Source of the DNA: Rhodoferax sp.
Lineage (GTDB): Bacteria; Pseudomonadota; Gammaproteobacteria; Burkholderiales; Burkholderiaceae_C
Direction: 5' to 3'
Assembly: GCF_030646845.1 (NCBI RefSeq)
Contig: NZ_JAUSLE010000051.1
Location: forward strand, 1 to 64,000
DNA: 64,000 bases
This document shows, one piece after another, positions 58,151-64,000 of the stretch. Under the pieces are notes generated by a model. The model made no database searches. It had not been told where the DNA came from and saw only the letters and a program-made list of their open reading frames with translations. Position 1 is the first letter of the stretch. Each line of letters begins with the position of its first letter. The position numbers and the translations under genes were made by a program.

Positions 58151-59476
58151 CTAAGGGCTTTTGACTCTGCCTGCCAGCCAGACGAGCAACAGCACCGGCA
58201 CACCCAGCGTGGCAGTGGCAACGAAGAAATACTGATAGCCAAAAGCGTCAACATAGCGGCCCGAATAGCCCGCCAAGAATTTGGGAGCCAGTAACATCAT
58301 TGAGCTGAATATCGCGTATTGGGTGGCCGAGTAGTTGAGGTTTGTCAAACTCGATAGATATGCAATGAATGCCGCCGAGGCGATGCCGCTGGAAAGGTTG
58401 TCGGCCGAAATCACGAAGATGAGCGCCGTCACATCATGCCCCCGGGTCCCCAGCCAGGCAAACAGCAGATTGCTGGCGGCACTCAATATGGCGCCCAGCA
58501 TCAACACCCGCATCACGCCCAGCCGCATCGACAGCACGCCGCCGACAAAAGCACCGGCCAGGGTCATGATGACCCCGTAGATCTTGGTCACCGCCGCCAC
58601 TTCATCCTTGGTGTAACCCATGTCGACATAAAACGGGTTGGCCATGATGCCCATCACCACGTCACTGATGCGGTAGATGGCGATCAGCCCCAGAATGAGC
58701 AGCGCCTGTTTGCCGTAGCGGCGCAGAAAGTCAGCAAAGGGCTCCACCAGCGCGCCGTGCAGCCATTCCAGCGCATTTTTCGGCGTTGGCATCGGACGAT
58801 GATGGGGCTCGGGCGAGAGCAGTACCGTCAGCATTCCGAGCAACATGCTGGCCGCCATCACCAGATAGGCGGTTTGCCAGGCGCCGTGCTGGTAGTCCGC
58901 CACCCCAGCCACTTCAGCGCGGGCGGCAATCCACAGCACACCGGCGCCGGCCCAGATCATGGCGAGGCGGTAGCCGGTCTGGTACGCCGCCGCAAGCGCC
59001 GCCTGGCGATCCGTGTTGGCCGACTCAATGCGAAACGCATCCAGTGCAATGTCTTGCGTCGCCGAGCCGAAGGCCACGGCCAAGGCACCCCAGACCACGG
59101 GCTGGAGCGCGACCCGGGGGTCATTGAACGACATGGCCACCAGGCCAACCATGACCGCCAGTTGTGCCAGCAGGAGCCAGCTGCGCCGGCGCCCGAGCCA
59201 GCGCGTCAGCAGCGGGATGGGCATGCGGTCCACCAGCGGCGCCCAAGCCCACTTGAAGGCATAGGCCAGTCCCACCCAGCTCAGATAGCCGATGGTGGTG
59301 CGGTCAATGCCCGCCTCGCGCAACCAGAAGCTCAGGGTGCCCAGCACGAGCAGCAAGGGCAGACCGGCAGAAAACCCCAGCAGCAACATGCGCACCGTGG
59401 GTGGCTCCAGGTAAACCTTGAAAGTGGCTATCCAGGAGGGCTTGATTTGGCGGGTGTCGGAGGCACTTGATGTCAT
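58151..59476 (-). CDS. ampG: AmpG-like MFS muropeptide permease
   Basis: 441-residue major facilitator of the AmpG family that imports anhydro-muropeptides for cell-wall recycling. Family features: RMLLLGFSAGLPLLLVLGTLSFWLREAGIDRTTIGYLSWVGLAYAFKWAWAPLVDRMPIPLLTRWLGRRRSWLLL and GSATQDIALDAFRIE. ATG 59476 is where the family starts (YLEPPTVRMLLLGF soon after). Same strand as glgB but 40 bp upstream; probably a separate unit. Diverges from the M48 protease gene across 45 bp. Confidence 0.88.
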   Translation of the reverse strand: MTSSASDTRQIKPSWIATFKVYLEPPTVRMLLLGFSAGLPLLLVLGTLSFWLREAGIDRTTIGYLSWVGLAYAFKWAWAPLVDRMPIPLLTRWLGRRRSWLLLAQLAVMVGLVAMSFNDPRVALQPVVWGALAVAFGSATQDIALDAFRIESANTDRQAALAAAYQTGYRLAMIWAGAGVLWIAARAEVAGVADYQHGAWQTAYLVMAASMLLGMLTVLLSPEPHHRPMPTPKNALEWLHGALVEPFADFLRRYGKQALLILGLIAIYRISDVVMGIMANPFYVDMGYTKDEVAAVTKIYGVIMTLAGAFVGGVLSMRLGVMRVLMLGAILSAASNLLFAWLGTRGHDVTALIFVISADNLSSGIASAAFIAYLSSLTNLNYSATQYAIFSSMMLLAPKFLAGYSGRYVDAFGYQYFFVATATLGVPVLLLVWLAGRVKSP

Positions 59477-59521
59477 GCGGGAATAATACGCGCAGCCCTG
59501 TGTCATTCCTTGAGGCCCATC

Positions 59522-60370
59522 ATGCACATCACCCACTTTTCCCCCCTATCCCTGCCCCGCCGGCTGATACTGCAGGGCATCGCCGTCTTGCTGGCACTGT
59601 CACCTGCCGCTGCTCCACTGGCGATCGCCCGCGAAGGTATCGACGTGGGCGGCAACTCGGCATTCAGCAACCTGGTCCCGGCCGAAGACGTGGAGCGCTC
59701 CGCGGGACAGCAATATGCGCAGATGCTGCAACAGGCCGCCGCCAAAAACACACTGGGGGCCAAGGACCACCCCCAGGTGCGGCGCCTGCGTGCCATTGGC
59801 ACCAATATCATTCCATTTGCCGTCGCGTGGAACCCGCGGGCCAGGAACTGGCGCTGGGAGATCAACCTGATTGGCGGCAAGCAAATCAACGCTTTTTGCA
59901 TGCCGGGTGGCAAGATCGCGTTCTACAGCGGGATTCTGGATCAACTCAAATTGACGGATGACGAAGTGGCCATGGTGATGGGCCACGAAATTGCGCATGC
60001 TCTGCGTGAGCACGCCCGGGAACGCATGGGCAAGAACGCCGCAACCGGCATCGGCGCCAGCCTGCTGAGCCAGGTGTTCGGTTTTGGGCAACTTGGGCAA
60101 ACGCTGACCAACTACGGCGCCCAATTGCTGACGCTGCAGTTCAGCCGCGAAGACGAATCCGAAGCCGACCTCGTCGGTATGGAACTGGCCGCGCGCGCGG
60201 GTTACAACCCCCGGGCAGCCATCACGCTATGGCAAAAAATGGGGGCCGCCAACAAAGGCGCGCCGCCCCAGTGGTTGTCGACCCACCCTTCTGGCAACTC
60301 CCGCATTACCGATATTGAAATGAACCTGCCCAAGGTAATGCCGCTGTATGAGCGTGCGAAAAGGGGGTAG
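59522..60370 (+). CDS. M48 family zinc metalloprotease (periplasmic, BepA/LoiP-like)
   Basis: 282-residue exported peptidase. Signal peptide within the first 37 residues (LILQGIAVLLALSPAAAPLAIA). Zinc site HEIAH (155-159) in EVAMVMGHEIAHALREHARE, and the third ligand in SREDESEADLVGMELAARAGY. Preceding strand motif INAFCMPGGKIAFYSGIL is typical of the family, as is the terminal THPSGNSRITDIE. No TPR domain, so it is the short LoiP/YggG-like type. Probably acts in envelope quality control. Confidence 0.92.
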   Translation: MHITHFSPLSLPRRLILQGIAVLLALSPAAAPLAIAREGIDVGGNSAFSNLVPAEDVERSAGQQYAQMLQQAAAKNTLGAKDHPQVRRLRAIGTNIIPFAVAWNPRARNWRWEINLIGGKQINAFCMPGGKIAFYSGILDQLKLTDDEVAMVMGHEIAHALREHARERMGKNAATGIGASLLSQVFGFGQLGQTLTNYGAQLLTLQFSREDESEADLVGMELAARAGYNPRAAITLWQKMGAANKGAPPQWLSTHPSGNSRITDIEMNLPKVMPLYERAKRG

Positions 60371-60399
60371 ATGGCGATCATCACCGCGCGGTGGCGGTA

Positions 60400-61038
60400 T
60401 CAGGTCCCACCGACATACGGGTTGTTTTGACGTTCACGTCCGAACGTGCTCTCCGGCCCATGGCCGGGGATAAATACGGTAGCGTCGCCCATGGGCCACA
60501 GGCGCTGGACGATGCTGGCAATGAGCGTGCCCTGGTCGCCCTGCGGGAAATCGGTACGGCCAATGGACCCGGCAAACAGCACATCGCCCACAAAAGCACG
60601 TCCGATCTCCGGCGAATGAAACACCACATGGCCGGGCGTGTGGCCGGGGCAGTGACGCACCTGCAGCGTGCAATGACCCACCGTGACCGTGTCCCCGTCA
60701 ACCAGCCAGCGCGTGGGTGTAAAGGCATCCGCATGAGGAAATCCAAACATCTTGCTCTGCTCGGGCAGGCCCTCAATCCAGAACTGGTCCGCCCGATGCG
60801 GGCCAATGATGGGCAGCTTGAGTCTGCTTGCCAGTTCGGCTGTGCCGCCCGCATGGTCAATGTGGGCATGGGTCTGCCAAATCTGCGTCAAGGTCAAACC
60901 ATGGCGCCTGATTTCCGCCAGCAGCAGGTCAAGATCGCCACCAGGATCGATGACGGCAGCCTGCAGAGTCTCATCGCACCAGACAATAGAGCAGTTTTGC
61001 TGGAAGGCAGTAACGGGGATGGTGATGTAGCGCAGCAT
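60400..61038 (-). CDS. Metallo-beta-lactamase-fold hydrolase (GloB/YcbL-like)
   Basis: 212-residue thiol-ester-hydrolase-type MBL protein. Starts YITIPVTAFQQNCSIVWCDETLQAAVIDPGGD; metal motif THAHIDHAGG, then HCPGHTPGHVVFH, VGDVLFAGSIGRTDFPQGD and a C-terminal FIPGHGPESTFGRERQNNPYV. This pattern is the type II glyoxalase / YcbL group. The usual THxHxDH has Ala at the second variable place (HAHIDH), common in YcbL-like proteins. Convergent with the protease gene, 29 bp apart. Confidence 0.92.
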   Translation of the reverse strand: MLRYITIPVTAFQQNCSIVWCDETLQAAVIDPGGDLDLLLAEIRRHGLTLTQIWQTHAHIDHAGGTAELASRLKLPIIGPHRADQFWIEGLPEQSKMFGFPHADAFTPTRWLVDGDTVTVGHCTLQVRHCPGHTPGHVVFHSPEIGRAFVGDVLFAGSIGRTDFPQGDQGTLIASIVQRLWPMGDATVFIPGHGPESTFGRERQNNPYVGGT

Positions 61039-61087
61039 ATTCCCTGAGTTATTTTGGCACCCAGCCCCCGTAGACAGTGGGCAAGCA

Positions 61088-61104
61088 GCTACAAATTAGA
61101 TAGC
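61088..61104 (+). repeat. Dispersed repeat, core only
   Basis: GCTACAAATTAGATAGC, the palindromic core without the G-tract half, in the 240-bp gap between the hydrolase and DUF937 genes. Confidence 0.5.
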
Positions 61105-61278
61105 ATTTTTGTTCATGATCGGCGTGTATCTCGAGAACTTTTCATCCTTTCAGATGAACGCCAAGAACGCCAGAGTGACCAGATCAAGACGGCTTTGCCA
61201 AGGCCCTCATCAGGCCTTGCGCAAGACACCGATTTTATGCGGAGACTTCCCGCACGCCCGTCCTCGCCCCGATTCCGG

Positions 61279-61878
61279 CTAACGCAGGGCCTTGCCCGCC
61301 ATCCGCAGGATGTCGTCCAGCGGATTTCCATCCCCGTTCATGTCAAGCATGGAGGCCAGCCCCGGCGCAGCAGCGCCTGACGTGGCGCTGCCGCCACCCA
61401 GGCCGCCGAGCAGCCCTCCCAGCAGGCCACCCAGTCCGCCGCCTGTTGAGGATGGCTGCGCTGCGGCGTCGACACCCTGTCGCTTCGCCATGTAGCCTGC
61501 GACCATCATCGCCAGCATGGGCAGCATCTTCTTGAGCAGCGACGGGTCGAGCCCCGACTGCGCCGCGGCATCTTGAGCCACCTCACGGCTCACGTCCTTG
61601 GAGCCGAAGATCTGTCCAAGCACCTGGTTGCCCTGACTGACATCGGTCGGCTGCGATCCCAGCACCTGATCAAGCAGACTGCCACCGCCAAGTTGCCCAA
61701 GCAGGCCGCCGAGCCCTTCAACGCCCGTCGGCTGCGCTTGGGCCTGCTTTTTGAAGCCGCCGAGTATCGCCGGGATAAGCGCCGCGGCGCCGCTCGCTGC
61801 CTGGTTTTCAGTGACGCCCAATTCCTGCGCCATCGATTGAAGGCCGCCCATCTGGGCGAGGATGTCTGTGATCTGCAT
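61279..61878 (-). CDS. DUF937 (YidB-like) protein
   Basis: 199-residue soluble protein of the DUF937 family: N-terminal DILAQMGGLQSMAQELGVTENQAASGAAALIPAILGGFKKQAQ, the hallmark, followed by Gly/Leu-rich repeats (GLGGLLGQLGGGSLLDQVLG) and a C-terminal GGLGGLLGGLLGGLGGGSA segment ending LDDILRMAGKAL. No signal peptide. AGGAGC before the ATG. Downstream of the DUF3597 gene with a 36-bp gap, probably one transcript. Function unknown. Confidence 0.87.
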   Translation of the reverse strand: MQITDILAQMGGLQSMAQELGVTENQAASGAAALIPAILGGFKKQAQAQPTGVEGLGGLLGQLGGGSLLDQVLGSQPTDVSQGNQVLGQIFGSKDVSREVAQDAAAQSGLDPSLLKKMLPMLAMMVAGYMAKRQGVDAAAQPSSTGGGLGGLLGGLLGGLGGGSATSGAAAPGLASMLDMNGDGNPLDDILRMAGKALR

Positions 61879-61914
61879 GAGCCTGCTCCTTGAGTTTGAG
61901 ATTACGCCGATGGC

Positions 61915-62313
61915 TCAGTCCAGGAGGTCCTTGGGGACATTGCCGCCGTTGGCGGCGATGCGCGCGAGCACCATCTTGTGCAGCCATATGTTCATCTGCG
62001 CCGAATCCCCCATCAGGTTCGCCGGGCAGCCCAGTTCAGCGGCCAATTCCTTGCGCGCCCCAAGACTGCTGTCGATGTCGAGGAGTTTCAGCAAATCGAC
62101 AATGGAGGTCCGCCAGTTCAGCTTCTGCGGGTTCGCCGCCGCTTTCTGCTCCAGCTGTGCCACGACATCAACGACTGCGATCGGTGCAGGGGCAGCAGCG
62201 GCCGTGCCCGCAGCCGTACCCGCAGCTGCCGCTGCGGCTGCATCGGTGGGTGATGGAGCCGCAGCCGCGCTACCGATGCCCAGCTTTTCAAGTATCTTGC
62301 TGAAGAATCCCAT
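61915..62313 (-). CDS. DUF3597 domain protein
   Basis: 132-residue small soluble protein. MGFFSKILEKLGIG start, an Ala/Pro/Thr low-complexity linker (about 16-45), then the DUF3597 domain: VDVVAQLEQKAAANPQKLNWRTSIVDLLKLLDIDSSLGARKELAAELGCPANLMGDSAQMNIWLHKMVLARIAANGGNVPKDLLD. AGGAGG stands before ATG 62313; the open frame upstream is not homologous. Paired with DUF937. The domain is often in small proteins with a flexible linker; role unknown. Confidence 0.88.
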   Translation of the reverse strand: MGFFSKILEKLGIGSAAAAPSPTDAAAAAAAGTAAGTAAAAPAPIAVVDVVAQLEQKAAANPQKLNWRTSIVDLLKLLDIDSSLGARKELAAELGCPANLMGDSAQMNIWLHKMVLARIAANGGNVPKDLLD

Positions 62314-62507
62314 GGTGTCCTCCTTGAGTGGTTTGTGTGACGCCACGCCCCTGCCGGATTGCAGTGACGTACCGCCTCGAATGAAAAAACATAATATGAA
62401 CATAGAACTTGGCAGTCAACCGGTTCGGTCTAGTCCGCTGCACATTGGCAGTCATCAAAGCGCAAAGCGTCCGCGCAATAAGGCTGCCATGGCCATGCGA
62501 CTGGCGA

Positions 62508-63614
62508 TCATTTGTCGCTGCTCTTGATGGTGATCAGCGTGATCTCGGGCGCGGCAAACAGGCGGATTGGCGGCCCCCAGGTGCCGGTGCCGCGGCTGAC
62601 ATACAGCCGTCGCCCGTCGGCCAGTTCGGTCAGGCCGGTATGCACACGGTAGGCCAACCGTGTCAGGTAGACAAACGGGAATATCTGGCCGCCATGGGTA
62701 TGCCCGGACAGTTGCAGGTCAAAGAGGGTGTCGCTGTCCACCACCGGCTGGTGTTTCAGGAGGACGATGAATTCATCCTTGTTGACGGACGTGCGGGCCG
62801 GGCGTGTGTCGAGTCTGGCGTGCTGCCCCGCAGGCATGGCGGCGGGGTCATCAACGCCCGTCAGCACGATGCCGCCGACATTGACCGATTCGCCGCGCAA
62901 CACTGCAAAGCCGGCGTGGCGCAGGAATCGCAGGGATGTCTCCAGGCCCGCATAGTGTTCATGATTGCCGGTGACTGCGTAGGAACCCAGTGGTGGCGCA
63001 TAGGACTGGAAATGCCGGGCCAGCGCATCAAGGTCGTCACCTTGCCCATCGACGATGTCCCCGGTTGCGACGAGGATGTCAGGCCGGATCTCACGCAACC
63101 TGGCGATGACGCGTTCAAGAAATTCATCTCCCAGCATGACGCCCAGGTGCAGGTCGGATATCTGCGCGATGGTGACCTGGCCGGTGGCGAGCTTCGGCGT
63201 GGTGATGCTGATTTCTTCTACTTGGATCTGTCGCGCCGCGACAATTCCGTAGGCCAGCAGGGTCAGTGCGAGCAGGCTGACGGCACCCAGCGTCATCATG
63301 TGGCTCAGCGACCAATGAAAACGCAGCAAGGTCACGAGTGCATGGCCAAGGTCGAACAGCAGCCCGATGCATAGAAAAAGGAACAGATACCCCATCCACG
63401 TGTAGCTCACCCAGGCCGTGGCGGAGGTGACCCGATGCCAGTTTTGCCGCTCCAGAAACCAGACCAGCAGCGGGGAAAAAGTGAGGAGTGCGCCCGCCAG
63501 TATCAGCGCCAGACCCAGGCCATATGAATGCGCAAGGGCCATCCACACTTTGCTGAGCGCGTAGACATGCATCGAGCCGTAAACCAATAGAGCGGCGCTC
63601 AGAAAAGTCAGCAT
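62508..63614 (-). CDS. Membrane metallophosphoesterase (YkuE/YaeI-like)
   Basis: 368-residue protein with about five N-terminal membrane segments (to residue 125) and a cytoplasmic or periplasmic calcineurin-like phosphoesterase domain. Metal-site motifs: AQISDLHLGVML, VATGDIVDGQGDDL, AVTGNHEHYAG, LSGHTHGGQIFPF, ending YVSRGTGTWGPPIRLFAAPEITLITI, typical of the YkuE/UDP-diacylglucosamine-type group. ATG 63614 used; TTG at 63617 is one codon upstream. Substrate may be a lipid-linked phosphoester; not certain. Confidence 0.9.
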   Translation of the reverse strand: MLTFLSAALLVYGSMHVYALSKVWMALAHSYGLGLALILAGALLTFSPLLVWFLERQNWHRVTSATAWVSYTWMGYLFLFLCIGLLFDLGHALVTLLRFHWSLSHMMTLGAVSLLALTLLAYGIVAARQIQVEEISITTPKLATGQVTIAQISDLHLGVMLGDEFLERVIARLREIRPDILVATGDIVDGQGDDLDALARHFQSYAPPLGSYAVTGNHEHYAGLETSLRFLRHAGFAVLRGESVNVGGIVLTGVDDPAAMPAGQHARLDTRPARTSVNKDEFIVLLKHQPVVDSDTLFDLQLSGHTHGGQIFPFVYLTRLAYRVHTGLTELADGRRLYVSRGTGTWGPPIRLFAAPEITLITIKSSDK

Positions 63615-63730
63615 CAACGTCTTCCCAAGTGCGATGGACGACTGCCGGTCCCTTGCGTGTGATCAGTCTGGCTTCTTCTCACGACCTGCTTGGGTCGATG
63701 GGGCAGTTCGCCGCCACAGACCAACGGGCG

Positions 63731-64000
63731 TCAGAGACTGAAGTCGTAATCGATCGTGAGCGGGGCATGGTCACTGAAGCGCTGCCCCTTGTACACCTCC
63801 ACCGCCCGCGCACTGCCAGCGAGATCCGGCGACGCCAGGTGGTAGTCCAGCCGCCAGCCCACGTTCTTGGCATAGGCCTGCCCCCGATTGCTCCACCAGG
63901 TGTAGGCTTCGTCAGTGGCAGTGGGCTGCAGCTTGCGGTACACGTCCACCAGGCCAGCCTCGTTCAGCAGCTTCGTCATCCAGGCACGCTCTTCGGGCAG
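63731..64000 (-). CDS. xthA: Exodeoxyribonuclease III (partial, C-terminal end)
   Basis: Last ~89 residues of an exonuclease III-type AP endonuclease; the gene continues beyond the right edge. Reverse-strand translation from the edge reads LPEERAWMTKLLNEAGLVDVYR, then YTWWSNRGQAYAKNVGWRLDYHLASPDLAG and the C-terminal catalytic motif SDHAPLTIDYDF (SDHAP). Role: base-excision repair of abasic sites. Confidence 0.9.
   Translation of the reverse strand: MPEERAWMTKLLNEAGLVDVYRKLQPTATDEAYTWWSNRGQAYAKNVGWRLDYHLASPDLAGSARAVEVYKGQRFSDHAPLTIDYDFSL

Overview
The window is 64 kb of high-GC, gene-dense bacterial chromosome and looks betaproteobacterial: Burkholderiales, most likely Comamonadaceae, with Rhodoferax or a close relative as my best guess. 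The reasons are the split cobalamin methionine synthase with an S-adenosylhomocysteine (SAH) riboswitch, the TorF-porin/glnK/amtB cluster, glcE-glcF, the Sphaeroides-heme-protein (SHP) cytochrome cluster, and many copies of a short dispersed repeat of a kind I associate with this family. I see no rRNA, tRNA, CRISPR array, transposase, phage gene or integrase. The content is mostly core chromosome, so the interest lies in regulation and in small structural oddities.

Layout. 1-2437 (minus): HlyD-type lipoprotein, ABC ATPase and ABC-2 permease, an efflux operon cut by the window start. 2532-6467 (plus): two-gene methionine synthase; the second gene is preceded by an SAH riboswitch. 6613-9199: glycine-zipper envelope protein, MFS transporter, small hypothetical. 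9173-10717 (minus): comM/yifB; 10918-13627 (plus): TorF porin, glnK, amtB. The intergenic region between them carries a LexA-type box and a sigma-54 -24/-12 promoter. 13777-20173 (plus): aldose epimerase, SMP-30 lactonase, glcE, glcF, DAHP synthase, lytic transglycosylase. 20201-22899 (minus): glutathione peroxidase, EamA transporter, lplT. 23026-27662: alr, degenerate HD-GYP protein, EamA transporter, cbpA-cbpM. 27622-32675 (minus): two overlapping P-type ATPases, one of them MgtA-like. 33042-35743: alpha/beta hydrolase, ketopantoate reductase, internally deleted HpaI-type aldolase.

35955-43833 (plus): radA with its own LexA-type box; then an SHP cytochrome, diheme cytochrome c and cytochrome b operon followed by a QseB/QseC (PmrA/PmrB)-type two-component pair, with a matching direct-repeat operator upstream; then ilvE, a zinc-finger protein and a heptosyltransferase. 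44071-47127: lipoprotein and a Cpx/Rst-like two-component operon with a GTAAA direct repeat in its promoter. 47193-58110 (minus): a complete, translationally coupled glycogen operon glgB-glgX-malQ-glgC-glgA-glgP. 58151-64000: AmpG-like permease, M48 protease, metallo-beta-lactamase-fold hydrolase, DUF937 and DUF3597 proteins, metallophosphoesterase, and the C-terminal end of exonuclease III.

The most noteworthy points are: (i) the ~50-bp dispersed repeat, with copies lying inside reading frames (alr, glcE, glycine-zipper gene) and supplying a stop codon (glcF); (ii) LexA-type boxes ahead of both comM and radA, the two helicases linked to branch migration in transformation; (iii) the self-contained SHP oxygen-binding cytochrome module with regulator and putative operator; (iv) a nitrogen-type promoter that places a TorF porin in the ammonium regulon; (v) an aldolase that has lost a metal-ligand loop by what looks like a repeat-mediated in-frame deletion.
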